Notes under the pieces: model-generated
The model's input: the letters and a program-made list of their open reading frames with translations, nothing else
Database searches by the model: none
What the model was told of the DNA's origin: nothing
Part shown: positions 35,601 through 44,826 of the stretch, in pieces
Layout of the letters: the number at the start of each line of letters is the position of its first letter
How positions within the stretch are numbered: position 1 is the stretch's first letter
DNA from: Solirubrobacter sp963792915
Lineage (GTDB): Bacteria > Actinomycetota > Thermoleophilia > Solirubrobacterales > Solirubrobacteraceae
Assembly: GCA_963792915.1 (NCBI GenBank)
Contig: CAWBYD010000003.1
Location: forward strand, 992,001-1,056,000
DNA length: 64,000 nucleotides
Direction of reading: 5' to 3'
Program-made: the position numbers and the translations under genes

Positions 35601-36395
35601 CTACCGAAAGAGATCGTCCTCCGGCGCGCGCACGAGCGCGCTCACGCCGGGGCCGTCGCCGGCGGTGACGTGACGGTCCAGGCCGCGGATCCGCACGGCC
35701 GGCTCGCGCGAGTCCTTGGCGCGCACGAGGTCGGCCGCCGAGGCGGCCTCGTCGGCGATCGCGATCACCGTCGCGTGCAGTTCGCGCCCGGCGGCGTCGG
35801 GCAGTCCGCGCCAGTCCTCGAGCGGCTCCAGGCCCGCGCACCCGATCGCGATCTCGGCCTGCCCGTTGCGCCACGGGCGCCCGAACGAGTCCGTGATCAC
35901 GACGGCTGGATGGCCGGGGAGCGCGGCGCGCAGCGCCCTCGCGGAAGCGTCCGGATCGACCGGCAGCAGCACCAGCCAGCCCTCGCCGGAGGCGTTGGAG
36001 GCGTCGACCCCGGCGTTCGCGCACACGAAGCCGTGGCGCGTGCGGCAGATCAGGCGGCCGGCGTCCGCGCGCACGAGCTGCGCGGCCTCGGACAGCACGA
36101 CCTCGACGTGGCGCGGGTCCTTGCCGTGGTCGGCCGCGAGCGCGCGTGCGCGCGGCCCCGGTGTGACCTGGGCGAGCTCGACGATCCGCCCCTCGGCCTT
36201 GGAGACGACCTTGTGCGCGACGGCCAGCACGTCGGTCGCGGCGAGGCCGCCGATCGCGTCCGCGGCGGCGCTCAGCAGACCGGCGAGATCGTCCCCCGGG
36301 CGGACCTCGGGCAGGCCGGGGAGTGCGGCGAGTTCGATCAGGCCGCGGCCGCTTCCTCGAGCAGCGCGCGCGTGCGGGCGGCCCCGCCGGGCCAC
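35601..36395 (-). CDS. cofE: CofE, coenzyme F420-0:L-glutamate ligase
   Basis: The product matches CofE (FbiB N-terminal domain) from LIELAALPGLPEVRPGDDLAGLL on, with VLAVAHKVVSKAEGR, RICRTRHGFVCANAGVD-type and VITDSFGRPWRNGQAEIAIG blocks that form the GTP/metal site. It adds glutamates to F420-0 in the cytoplasm. The FMN-binding C-terminal half of mycobacterial FbiB is absent. The start is unclear. A GTG at 36395 adds 18 residues that overlap cofC, while homology begins at a CTG (36341) that overlaps the cofC stop. It is the last gene of a cofD-cofC-cofE operon. Confidence 0.88.
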   Translation of the reverse strand: MARRGRPHARAARGSGRGLIELAALPGLPEVRPGDDLAGLLSAAADAIGGLAATDVLAVAHKVVSKAEGRIVELAQVTPGPRARALAADHGKDPRHVEVVLSEAAQLVRADAGRLICRTRHGFVCANAGVDASNASGEGWLVLLPVDPDASARALRAALPGHPAVVITDSFGRPWRNGQAEIAIGCAGLEPLEDWRGLPDAAGRELHATVIAIADEAASAADLVRAKDSREPAVRIRGLDRHVTAGDGPGVSALVRAPEDDLFR

Positions 36396-36955
36396 GCGGC
36401 GAGCGCGCGACGCAGCGCGGCGAGGTCGTCCGGCGTGTCGACGTCGAGCCCCAGCGAGCGGACCTGGGCGACGCGCACGCCCGCTCGCGCGGCGGCCGCG
36501 TGGCGCGCGAACGAGCCCTCGCCGAACGCCGGCGCCATCACGTCCGGCGGTGTGAGCACGAGCGCGTTGGTCCCGGTGCCGTGGCGGTCGGGCACGATCA
36601 CGACGGCCTCCGCGTGCGCCAGCAGCGCGCTCACCTCGGCCGGGTCCAGCGCCGGGCAGTCGCCGGGGACGAGCAGGACGCGCTCGGCGCCGCGCTCGAC
36701 CGCCGCCGCGATCCCGCGCGCGGCGGCGGCGGACTGGCCGGCCTCGTCCGGGTCGTGGACGACGTGCGCGCCGGTGATGACGCGCTGCTCGGCGGTGACG
36801 ACGATCACGTCGTCGAGCTCCGGGACGCGCGCCAGCGCGTCGAGCACGTCGGCGACCATCGCGGCCGCCAGCGAGGGGCGATCGGCGAACCCGCCGGTCA
36901 GCCGTTGCTTGGCACGCCCGAACGACTTGACGGGCAGGATCGCGGCCGTCCGCAT
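36338..36955 (-). CDS. cofC: CofC/FbiD, 2-phospho-L-lactate (PEP) guanylyltransferase
   Basis: The 205-residue nucleotidyltransferase starts MRTAAILPVKSFGRAKQRL and contains LLVPGDCPALDPAEVSALL, IVPDRHGTGTNAL and GLDVDTPDDLAAL, all hallmarks of CofC. It activates phospholactate or phosphoenolpyruvate with GTP to form the lactyl/enolpyruvyl-diphospho-guanosine used by CofD. It starts 5 bases after the cofD stop. Confidence 0.92.
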   Translation of the reverse strand: MRTAAILPVKSFGRAKQRLTGGFADRPSLAAAMVADVLDALARVPELDDVIVVTAEQRVITGAHVVHDPDEAGQSAAAARGIAAAVERGAERVLLVPGDCPALDPAEVSALLAHAEAVVIVPDRHGTGTNALVLTPPDVMAPAFGEGSFARHAAAARAGVRVAQVRSLGLDVDTPDDLAALRRALAAWPGGAARTRALLEEAAAA

Positions 36956-36960
36956 GCGGT

Positions 36961-37863
36961 TCACGCTAGCGCGGCCGCGAAGGTCAACACCTCGCGTGCG
37001 ACGCGCCGGCGCGCCTCGGGCGTCGAGAGGTCGACGTCGGTCTCGAGCGTCGGCACGTGCGTGGCGCGCTGGTCGGCGACCAGGGCGTCGATCAGGTCGT
37101 CGTAGTGGTCGGCGATGCCGTCGGAGTCCAGGCTGCGCCCGGCCCAGGCGAGGCACTGCGCGGTCGGGCCCTTGAGCACCTTGCCGCGGACCAGCGGCGA
37201 CACCGCCACGACCGGCGCGGGCGCCGCGCGCAGCGCGTCCGCGAGCACGGTCAGGATCGGGTCGATCGACAGCACCGGGTTGGACGGGCCGATCACGATC
37301 GCGCGCGCGCCCCGCAGCGCGGCGAGCGCCTCCGGGGCCGGCTGCGCGCCGCCGGACGGCGTGCGGAACTCGACGTCGTCGATCGGGCCGGCCGCGCGCT
37401 GGCGGATCATGAACTGCTGGAACGGCCGCCAGGCGCCGCGCGAGCGCACCCAGGTGCGGATCGGATCGTCGCTCGGCACCAGCACGCGCGCGGCGACGCC
37501 GAACGCGCGCCGCAGGTCGTCGATCGCCTCGGTGAGCCGCGCGCCGCCTGCCAGCCGGCCGGCGCGGTGCAGCCCGATCGCCAGGTCGCGGTCGCCGAGG
37601 TTGAACCACACGTCCTCGCCGAGCGAGCGCAGCTGGCCCATCGCCGCGAACGTGTCCTCGGCCAGACCCCAGCCGCGCTCGTCGATCGCGTCGGCCAGCC
37701 AGAACGTCACGAGGTCCGGGTCGGGGCTGACGTGCGCGCCGTAGATCGTGAGGTCGTCGCCGGTGTTGGCGATCACGGTCAGGTCCTGGCCGAGCTCGTC
37801 CAGCATCCCGCGTGCGAGCTTGGCGCCGCCGGTGCCCCCCGCGAGCAGGACTACTTCTGCCAC
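36961..37863 (-). CDS. cofD: CofD/FbiA, 2-phospho-L-lactate transferase
   Basis: The 300-residue protein begins MAEVVLLAGGTGGAKLARGM, the CofD nucleotide-binding loop, and continues with VIANTGDDLTIYGAHVSPDPDLVTFWLAD and IVIGPSNPVLSIDPIL. It joins the activated phospholactyl or enolpyruvyl group to FO, giving F420-0. Length is typical. It is the first gene of the F420 operon and is divergent from murB with 30 bases between starts. Confidence 0.94.
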   Translation of the reverse strand: MAEVVLLAGGTGGAKLARGMLDELGQDLTVIANTGDDLTIYGAHVSPDPDLVTFWLADAIDERGWGLAEDTFAAMGQLRSLGEDVWFNLGDRDLAIGLHRAGRLAGGARLTEAIDDLRRAFGVAARVLVPSDDPIRTWVRSRGAWRPFQQFMIRQRAAGPIDDVEFRTPSGGAQPAPEALAALRGARAIVIGPSNPVLSIDPILTVLADALRAAPAPVVAVSPLVRGKVLKGPTAQCLAWAGRSLDSDGIADHYDDLIDALVADQRATHVPTLETDVDLSTPEARRRVAREVLTFAAALA

Positions 37864-37893
37864 TGGCGGCGCACCTTATATCGTCACCGGTCC

Positions 37894-38871
37894 GTGAGCG
37901 TGCCGCTGGGGCCCCTGACCACCCTGCGCCTCGGCGGTCCGGCGGATTCGCTGGTCGAGGCGAGGACCGAGGCGGCGCTCGTCGAGGCCGTCCGTCGCGG
38001 CCCGGCGCTCGTGCTGGCCGGAGGCTCGAACGTCGTGATCGCGGACGCCGGCGTGCGCGGAACGGTCGTGCGCGTGCTGACGCGCGGCGTGCGGCGCGAG
38101 GGCGCGCGGCTGGAGGTGGCGGCGGGGGAGCCCTGGGACGGCCTCGTGGAACGCTGCGTCGCGGACGGCCTGCAGGGCTTCGAGTGCCTGTCCGGGATCC
38201 CCGGCTCGACCGGCGCCACGCCGATCCAGAACGTGGGCGCCTACGGCCAGGACGTGTCCGAGACGGTCGAGTGGGTGCGCGTGCTCGACCGCGCGACCGG
38301 CAAGGTGCTGGTGATGCGCGCCGCCGAGTGCGGCTTCGCCTACCGGCGCAGCGTCTTCAAGCACGACGAGCGGCGCGTCGTGCTGGCGGTCGGCTTCGCG
38401 CTGCGGGAGTCCGCGCTGTCGGGCGCGCTGACCTACGCGGAGCTGTGCCGGACGCTCGACGTGCCGGTCGGCGGGCGCGCTCCACTGGCCGACGTGCGCG
38501 CGGCGGTGCTGTCGCTGCGCCGGCGCAAGGGCATGGTGATCGACCCGGGCGATCCGGACTCGGTCAGCGCCGGCTCGTTCTTCACGAACCCGATCCTCGA
38601 CGCGCCGCTCCCGGGCGCGCCCGCCTGGCCGGAGCCCGACGGGCGCGTCAAGACGTCGGCCGCATGGCTGATCGAGCAGGCGGGCTTCACGCGCGGATAC
38701 GGCTCTGGGCGCGTCGGGATCTCCTCCAAGCACACGCTCGCGCTCGTCAACCGCGGCGGCGCGACGGCGGCCGAGCTGATCGCGCTCGCACGCGAGATCG
38801 CGACGGGCGTGCGCGCCCGTTTCGGGGTCGAGCTGGTGCCGGAGCCGGTATTCGTCGGCCAGCGCTGGTGA
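37894..38871 (+). CDS. murB: MurB, UDP-N-acetylenolpyruvoylglucosamine reductase
   Basis: The 325-residue flavoenzyme shows the FAD-binding blocks LVLAGGSNVVIADAG and GIPGSTGATPIQNVGAYGQDV, the catalytic Ser in VSAGSFFTNPI, and a C-terminal Glu in LVPEPVFVG. It reduces enolpyruvyl-UDP-GlcNAc to UDP-MurNAc for peptidoglycan. The N-terminus is short: a GTG at 37894 leads straight into VSVPLGPLTTLRLGGPAD. An alternative upstream extension reads into the cofD promoter. Confidence 0.93.
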   Translation: MSVPLGPLTTLRLGGPADSLVEARTEAALVEAVRRGPALVLAGGSNVVIADAGVRGTVVRVLTRGVRREGARLEVAAGEPWDGLVERCVADGLQGFECLSGIPGSTGATPIQNVGAYGQDVSETVEWVRVLDRATGKVLVMRAAECGFAYRRSVFKHDERRVVLAVGFALRESALSGALTYAELCRTLDVPVGGRAPLADVRAAVLSLRRRKGMVIDPGDPDSVSAGSFFTNPILDAPLPGAPAWPEPDGRVKTSAAWLIEQAGFTRGYGSGRVGISSKHTLALVNRGGATAAELIALAREIATGVRARFGVELVPEPVFVGQRW

Positions 38872-38947
38872 TCCACCGCTACTTCCGGTTGCGACGGCGG
38901 TTTCGGTGCTTGCCTTCCGCCCCCCGACTGTGTTCGGGTCAAGAACA

Positions 38948-39918
38948 ATGCCCCTACGCCTCCTCCTCGCCGCCGCGCTCACCGGTGCGGCGCTGACCGC
39001 CGCGCCGGCGGCCGCGTCCGCCGCGCCGCCGGCGAACGACAACTACCTGGCCTCGACGTCGCTGAACCAGCCGGGCTCCGCGCTGCGGACGGAGTCGACC
39101 GACACCGTCGACACGACGGAGGCGACGACCCAGGCCGACCTGTTCAACCCGAGCTCGACCGGCGCGCCGCTGGGCGGCGCGGGGCCGGAGAACACCCAGT
39201 GCGCCGGCACGAGCTTCGGCAAGACCGTCTGGTACGACTTCCACCCGGACGAGGACGGCGACGCGCAGGTCACCGTCTCGGGCTTCGACACCGTTGTCAG
39301 CGTCTACGAGTGGAACGTCGAACTCCTCGCAGATCACGGGGACCGTCACGTGCAAGCACGGGTCGAGCGTCGACCTGCTGGGGCTCAAGAAGGGCAAGGC
39401 GTACACCGTCCAGGTGGGCGGGGCCAACGGCGCGGGCGGTACGCTGAACTTCACGCTCGACTGGTTCGCGGACGGCGACGGGGACGGCGTCTACGACACG
39501 CTCGACAAGTGCCCGGCCGATCCGGGCATCGACGCCGCGGGCGGCTGCCCACCGAAGCTCGCTGCGGTGGCGTCCTGGACTACGGCGGCGCGTCCAGGCG
39601 GGGTGCGTGATCAACCGGCTCTTGGTCGCGCACGTGCCCAAGGGCGCCAAGCTCGTGGCCAAGTGCCGCGGGTGCGGGACCGAGACGATCACCGCCAAGC
39701 GCACGGGCACGATTCGGCTGCGGAAGATCCTCGGGCACACGCTCCGTGCGGGCACGACCGTGGAGCTGAAGGTAACACTCGGCAGGACCGGCCGCGGCAA
39801 GTACAGATACGGGGCGACCGGGAAGCGGTTTCGCTGGCCGGTTCACGCCGAGCGGTCTCGGGTCTCCGGCGGTACGCTGCCTGAACGCGACCTCCGGGAA
39901 AGTCCAGAGCTGCCGTGA
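38948..39918 (+). pseudogene. secreted TSP3-containing protein, frameshifted
   Basis: The ATG opens a signal peptide (LRLLLAAALTGAALTAAPAAASA) and a domain of ~120 residues (GKTVWYDFHPDEDGDAQVTVSGFDTVVSVYEW). The protein then continues in other frames: near 39313 into TSQITGTVTCKHGSSVDLLG and DGDGDGVYDTLDKCPADPG, a thrombospondin type-3-like repeat, and near 39580 through YGGASRRG into INRLLVAHVPKGAKLVAKCRGCG. At least two to three indels are needed. The last frame ends in a TGA that overlaps the next start (GTGA), which supports the reconstruction. It is the first of three tandem secreted paralogues. Confidence 0.65.
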
Positions 39919-41498
39919 TCCGGGCGCTGCTGGCGGCGGCGCTGGCCGGCCTGGTCCTGGCCTCGCCGGCGCGCGCGCTGGCCCCGCCGCCGACGGTGCT
40001 GGACTTCGAGGGCGCGACGCTCGGCACGTTCGCCCCCGGGTTCTATCCGGGCGTGACGATCGACGCGGCGGGCTTCTGCGCCGACGGCGAGACCCCGGCC
40101 GCCGGCGGCTGCGCGAGCGTGATCTCGCCGGGCCATGACAGCTCGCAGGCGCTCGACGTGTCCGACGAGAGCGAGCTGGATCTGCGCTTCGCGGCGCCGC
40201 AGGCGACGGTCGCGATGTACGTGGCCACGACGTTCACCTCGAGCGGCAGCGACGTCACCGTCGAGGCGTGGTCCGGGGAGCCCGGGACGAGCGCGCTGGT
40301 CGATCGAGTGTCGCTCCCCGGCGGCGCCTTCCCGTTCGCGCGGCCGGCCGTGCTGCGGGCGCCGCTCGGGCAGACGTCGATCGGCTCGGTGCGCGTGTTC
40401 ACCGGCCCGCAGCCGCAGAGCGGCAGCGAGTTCCTCGTCGACGACATCGCCTACAGCACCGTCGCCCAGCCCGACACGGAGATCAGCTCCGGCCCGGCGG
40501 CCACGGCGCGCACGACCGATGCGGTCTTCACGTTCGCCGGCAACCAGCCCGACACCGGCTTCGCCTGCTCGCTCGACGGCGTGCGCGTCGATTGCCGGTC
40601 GCCGTACGCGGTCAGCGGCCTGGCGCCCGGCGCGCACCGGTTCACGGTCGCGATGCGCGATCGCTACGGGTCGCTCGACGACGCGACGCCGGCGGCCTGG
40701 GCGTGGACCGTCGACCTCTCGGCGCCGGCGGTCGCTCCCGGCGCCGACCGCGACGGCGACGGCGTCCCGGACGCGCGCGACAACTGCACGGACGTCGCGA
40801 ACCCGACCCAGGCCGACGCGGACGGCGACGGCGTGGGCGACGCGTGCGAGACGGCGCCGGCCGGCAACGTGCCGCCGGTCGCGGGCGAGCGCGTCGTCGC
40901 CTCGGTGCTGAGCGGCGACGTGTTCGTCAAGCTCCCGGCCACGCGCTCGCTGGCCCAGGCCGGCAGCGGGTTCGTGCCGCTCAAGGGCGTCGCCGCGCTG
41001 CCGGTCGACACGGTCGTCGACGCGCGCAAGGGCCGGCTGTCGATCGCGGCCAGCGCGGACGGGCGCCGGATCGGCGCGGGCGGCAGCCGGCGCTCGGCGA
41101 TCGTCGCCGCTGGGATGTTCCTGATCCGCCAGCAGCGAGCGGCGTCCACGTCGCGCACGCCGCTCGCGACCGACTTCGTGCTCCAGAGCGCGCCGCACGC
41201 CGAGGCCGCGTGCGTGAGCACCACCGCGACCACGGGGCCGATCAAGGGCCGCGGCCGCACGACGGTCCGCAGCCTGACGGCGAGCACGACCAAGGGCGTC
41301 TTCCGGATCGTCGGCGCGGCCGGGACGAGCACCGGGCGCGACGCGACGTGGGTCACGCAGGATCGCTGCGACGGCACGCGCACGGACGTCGGCAAGGGCC
41401 ACGTCGCGGTCGCCAGCAAGGCGCGCACGGTCACGGTCAAGGCCGGCCAGTCCTACCTGATCAAGGCGCGGCTGTTCGCCGCCCGGAAGGCGAGCTGA
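39915..41498 (+). CDS. secreted protein with TSP3 repeat and FecR-like tail
   Basis: The 527-residue product has a signal peptide (IRALLAAALAGLVLASPARAL), a jelly-roll-like N-terminal domain (LDFEGATLGTFAPGFYPGVTIDAAGF) and an Ig-like segment. A calcium-binding thrombospondin type-3 repeat (DRDGDGVPDARDNC, QADADGDGVGDAC) follows. The C-terminal ~200 residues resemble a FecR-like module (LSGDVFVKLPATRS, FVPLKGVAALPVDTVVDARKGRLSI) and close with VTVKAGQSYLIKARLF. It overlaps both neighbours by 3-4 bases and is closely paralogous to the next gene. Probably a surface or wall protein. Confidence 0.75.
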   Translation: MIRALLAAALAGLVLASPARALAPPPTVLDFEGATLGTFAPGFYPGVTIDAAGFCADGETPAAGGCASVISPGHDSSQALDVSDESELDLRFAAPQATVAMYVATTFTSSGSDVTVEAWSGEPGTSALVDRVSLPGGAFPFARPAVLRAPLGQTSIGSVRVFTGPQPQSGSEFLVDDIAYSTVAQPDTEISSGPAATARTTDAVFTFAGNQPDTGFACSLDGVRVDCRSPYAVSGLAPGAHRFTVAMRDRYGSLDDATPAAWAWTVDLSAPAVAPGADRDGDGVPDARDNCTDVANPTQADADGDGVGDACETAPAGNVPPVAGERVVASVLSGDVFVKLPATRSLAQAGSGFVPLKGVAALPVDTVVDARKGRLSIAASADGRRIGAGGSRRSAIVAAGMFLIRQQRAASTSRTPLATDFVLQSAPHAEAACVSTTATTGPIKGRGRTTVRSLTASTTKGVFRIVGAAGTSTGRDATWVTQDRCDGTRTDVGKGHVAVASKARTVTVKAGQSYLIKARLFAARKAS

Positions 41499-43009
41499 TG
41501 CGCCTCGCTCTGGCGCTCGTGCTGATGCTCGTGCTGGCCGCGCCGGCGCAGGCGATGGACCCGGCGCCGACCGTGACCACGTTCGACACCCAGCCGTCGG
41601 CCACCGTGTTTCCGCCGTCGTGCTCGACGTTCGTCGTCGCCGGCGACGGCCGCGACGGCGGTGCCTACCTGTCCGTCCCGTGCGGGGCGCAGCACATCGT
41701 CCTGCCCGCGGGCCAGCGGGTGGTGGAGCTGTTCGTCCGCAGCCCGCAGAGCGGCGCCTCGCTGTCCGTGACGGCGTGCGACGACAGTCTGTGCGACGGC
41801 TCGCCGCCGATCGCCGCGAGCAACTTCGCGTCCGCTCCGACGGCCTGGACTCCCGTGATCCTCGAAGACCCCGCGGGCGCCGCGCGGATCACCGACGTGT
41901 TCGTCTCGAACTTCGGGCCGATGGAGACGCCCGGCGCCGCGGTGGACATCGACGACGTCTCGTGGTCGCCGTTCGACCAGCCCGACACGGCCGTCGCGCA
42001 GACCTCGCAGACCGGCGCGACCGCGACATTCGCGCTGAGCACGAACAGCCCGCTGGGCGGCACGTTCGCGTGCGGTCTCGACGGCGCCGCGCCGGCTTCG
42101 TGCGCGACCCCGTTCACGACCCCCGCGCTCGCACAGGCCGGCCACACGCTGTCCGCGCGGGCGATCGACGTCTACGGCCGCGCGGATGCCACGCCCGCCA
42201 CGGCCGGCTTCCTGATCCCGATCGTCAGCCCGCCGCCGGTGATCGACCGCGACGGCGACGGCGTGCCGGACGCGACCGACAACTGCCCGGACATCGTGAA
42301 CAGCGATCAGGCGGATGCCGACAAGGACGGCGTGGGCGATGCGTGCGAAGTCCTGCCGCCCGGCAACACGCCGCCGGTGGCGGGCGTGAACTCCGTCGTC
42401 AAGCTGCTCTCCGGCGAGGTGTTCATCAAGCTGCCGGTGGTCACCAAGCTGGGGCTGCGCGGGCTGCGGGTCCCGTTCCAGGAGACCGGGTTCGTGCCGC
42501 TCAAGGGCGTCGCGTCGGTGCCGGTCGGCTCGACGGTGGACGCGCGCAAGGGCGAGCTCCAGGTGGCCTCGGCGGCCAACGGCGCGGCGCCGCAGAGCCG
42601 CAGCGCGCGGCTCCAGACGGCGCGCCTGCGCGCGGCGATGTTCGCGCTGCGCCAGGCGAAGCGCTCCAAGCACGCGAAGGCGACCGCGCCGATCGCGATG
42701 GACATCGCGCTGCTGACGCCGCCGGGGGCCGAGGCGGCGTGCGCCGGCTCCGCTCCCGCCAAGGGCATCGTGCGATCGCTGTCGATGGTCGCCAAGGGCT
42801 TCTTCCGCGCCGTCGGCGGGGCGAGCACAGCGACGGCGCGCAGCGCCACGTTCAACACCACCGACCGCTGCGACGGCACGCTCACCGAAGTCGGCAAGGG
42901 GCACGTGTCGCTCGCCCTGAAGGGCAAGTCGCACCCCGTCACCGTCAAGGCCGGCCAGGCGTTCCTCGTGAAGGCGAAGCTATTCCGCGCGCGCACCGGG
43001 CGCCGCTAG
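41498..43009 (+). CDS. secreted protein with TSP3 repeat and FecR-like tail (paralogue)
   Basis: The 503-residue paralogue of the preceding gene has a signal peptide (LALALVLMLVLAAPAQA), a Cys-containing beta domain, a TSP3 repeat (DRDGDGVPDATDNC, QADADKDGVGDAC) and the same FecR-like tail (LSGEVFIKLPVV, GFVPLKGVASVPVGSTVDARKGELQV). It ends VTVKAGQAFLVKAKLF. The ATG overlaps the previous stop. Its own stop overlaps the convergent enoyl-CoA hydratase by 4 bases. A tandem duplication is the simplest origin. Confidence 0.75.
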   Translation: MRLALALVLMLVLAAPAQAMDPAPTVTTFDTQPSATVFPPSCSTFVVAGDGRDGGAYLSVPCGAQHIVLPAGQRVVELFVRSPQSGASLSVTACDDSLCDGSPPIAASNFASAPTAWTPVILEDPAGAARITDVFVSNFGPMETPGAAVDIDDVSWSPFDQPDTAVAQTSQTGATATFALSTNSPLGGTFACGLDGAAPASCATPFTTPALAQAGHTLSARAIDVYGRADATPATAGFLIPIVSPPPVIDRDGDGVPDATDNCPDIVNSDQADADKDGVGDACEVLPPGNTPPVAGVNSVVKLLSGEVFIKLPVVTKLGLRGLRVPFQETGFVPLKGVASVPVGSTVDARKGELQVASAANGAAPQSRSARLQTARLRAAMFALRQAKRSKHAKATAPIAMDIALLTPPGAEAACAGSAPAKGIVRSLSMVAKGFFRAVGGASTATARSATFNTTDRCDGTLTEVGKGHVSLALKGKSHPVTVKAGQAFLVKAKLFRARTGRR

Positions 43010-43782
43010 CGGCCCTGGAACCTCGGCGCGCGGCGCTCGGCGGCCGCGAGCATGCCCTCCTTGACGTCCTCGGTGCGGGCGCACAGCTCCTGGGCGGCGA
43101 TCTCGAGCTCCAGCGTCGTCGACAGCGCCGGCCGGGCCGAGGCGTCCATCAGCCGCTTCGCGAGCCCGACGGCCACCGGGGCGCACCCGAGCAGCTCGTC
43201 GACCAGCTCCTGCGTGGCGGCGTCGACGTCGGCCGCGACCCGGTTGGCGAGCCCGATCCGCTCGGCGTCCGACGCGCCGATCACGCGCCCGGTCATGATC
43301 AGCTCCTTGGCGCGGCCGAGCCCGACCACCTGCGGCAGGCGCGACGAGCCGCCGAGGTCCGGCACGAGCCCGAGCCGGGTCTCGGGCAGCCCGACGATCG
43401 CGTCCTCGGCGAGCACGCGCAGATCGCAGGCGAGCGCGAGCTCCAGCGCGCCGCCCAGGCAGGCGCCGTGGATCTGGGCCACGACCGGCTTGGTCATCGT
43501 CTCGGCCAGGTTGTAGGCGTCGAGGCAGGTGCGGCGGAACTCGCGCAGGCGCTGGGGCGCGGCGGCCGCTCCCGCGAGCTCCGCCACGTCCATCCCGGCC
43601 GAGAACGCGCGGCCCGCGCCGCGCAGGACGACGCAGTGGACGGCGGGGTCGTCGGCAGCCGCGCGCAGCGCGGCGCCGATGGCGCGGACGAGCGCCCCGT
43701 TGAGCGCGTTGCGCTTCTCCGGGCGGTTGAGGATGACGTGGCGCACCGCCCCGCGATCCTCGGTCATGACGAGGTCGGACAC
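43006..43782 (-). CDS. enoyl-CoA hydratase/isomerase family protein
   Basis: The 258-residue crotonase-fold enzyme shows VRHVILNRPEKRNALNGALV, the oxyanion-hole blocks FSAGMDVAEL and IHGACLGGALELALACDLRV, and PETRLGLVPDLGGSSRLP. The Glu that aligns with the catalytic residue of hydratases is present in the PET region, while the second is replaced by Asp in VPDLGG, as in many isomerase-like members. It acts on acyl-CoA in the cytoplasm; the substrate is open. A GTG at 43782 gives the usual MSDLV-type N-terminus, and an ATG at 43767 is possible. Confidence 0.88.
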   Translation of the reverse strand: MSDLVMTEDRGAVRHVILNRPEKRNALNGALVRAIGAALRAAADDPAVHCVVLRGAGRAFSAGMDVAELAGAAAAPQRLREFRRTCLDAYNLAETMTKPVVAQIHGACLGGALELALACDLRVLAEDAIVGLPETRLGLVPDLGGSSRLPQVVGLGRAKELIMTGRVIGASDAERIGLANRVAADVDAATQELVDELLGCAPVAVGLAKRLMDASARPALSTTLELEIAAQELCARTEDVKEGMLAAAERRAPRFQGR

Positions 43783-43809
43783 GGCGGATGAGCCTATAGG
43801 CTGCGTGCG

Positions 43810-44769
43810 ATGAGCCTGGCGGGCGGTCTGCGAGAGTTCCTGCGCCCGCCGCCGCACCGCGGGCCGCTGATCGCGGCGGGCGCCGTCGCGCTGACCGTCG
43901 GGATCGCGCTCGAGGAGCTGCGGCTCGAAGACCGGCTGGACACCGGCGTGCACTTCGCGATCCTGCTGGCGGTGGGCGCCCTCGTCTACTGGCTCGGCGT
44001 CCAGGCGCCGAACGAGGCGGGCCAGCCGCCCGCGTACCAGTCGGTGCTGCTCGTGACCGGGCTCGGGCTGCTGTACGCGGCGTTCTTCTCGCTCGCGGAC
44101 CTGCTGGGCGCGCGGGCGCACGGCCTCCCGCCGGCGGGCACGATCGTCTGGACGTCGTCGCTGACGGCGGGCCTGGCGCTGTGGCCCGCGCTCGAGCGAA
44201 ACAGCGCGATCTGCCTCCTGATCTCGGTGGTGCTGACGGCCGCCTCGCTGCTGGCGGCACTCTCGTGGGTGTTCGCGCCGGGCTCGCCAACGCCGTATCG
44301 CTGGCTGCTCGCGGTCTACGCCGCTGCGCTCGTGCTCGGCTCGCTCGCCCTGCGCGAGCCCGCTCCCCGCCACGCAGAGCAGCTCGTGAACGCGGCCGGG
44401 CTGGCGATCGCGTTCATCGCCCTGATCGGCGGCACGCCGCTGCGGATGCTGCCCGGCATCTGGGAGGTCGTCCTGCTCGGCGCGGGCTTCGGGCTGCTGG
44501 CGTTCGGCGCGCTGGACGGCGCCCCCGGGCCGGCCTACCTCGGCGTGATCAACCTCGGGCTGTTCGTCTTCACCGTCTCGCGCAGTCGCGAGCCGACGCT
44601 CTACTGGTGGCCGCTCGTGCTGCTCGCCGCCGGCGCGTTCATGCTGGCGCTCGGCCTGCGCCCGCGGCGCCCGCTCCCGCCCGAGCCGCCGGCGTACCGG
44701 GCGGGCGAGGCGCCGCTGGCCGCGCGGGCCGACGGCGAAGAGACCGTCATTCGCGTGCGCGAGGACTGA
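43810..44769 (+). CDS. polytopic membrane protein, unknown function
   Basis: The 319-residue product has about nine hydrophobic helices of 18-22 residues (for example HFAILLAVGALVYWLGVQ, VLLVTGLGLLYAAFFSLAD, GLFVFTVSRSREPTLYWWPLVLLAAGAFMLALGL). It ends in a polar cytoplasmic tail. No transporter or enzyme motif is visible. It resembles the DUF2157/GDYXXLXY-type membrane proteins only in general layout. It is divergent from the hydratase gene and followed by the inositol-phosphatase gene after 57 bases. Confidence 0.7.
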   Translation: MSLAGGLREFLRPPPHRGPLIAAGAVALTVGIALEELRLEDRLDTGVHFAILLAVGALVYWLGVQAPNEAGQPPAYQSVLLVTGLGLLYAAFFSLADLLGARAHGLPPAGTIVWTSSLTAGLALWPALERNSAICLLISVVLTAASLLAALSWVFAPGSPTPYRWLLAVYAAALVLGSLALREPAPRHAEQLVNAAGLAIAFIALIGGTPLRMLPGIWEVVLLGAGFGLLAFGALDGAPGPAYLGVINLGLFVFTVSRSREPTLYWWPLVLLAAGAFMLALGLRPRRPLPPEPPAYRAGEAPLAARADGEETVIRVRED

Positions 44770-44826
44770 GCGTCGCGGCGCCCCGCATGGGAGGCTACGG
44801 GGCATGGACCGCCACGAACCCTCCGC

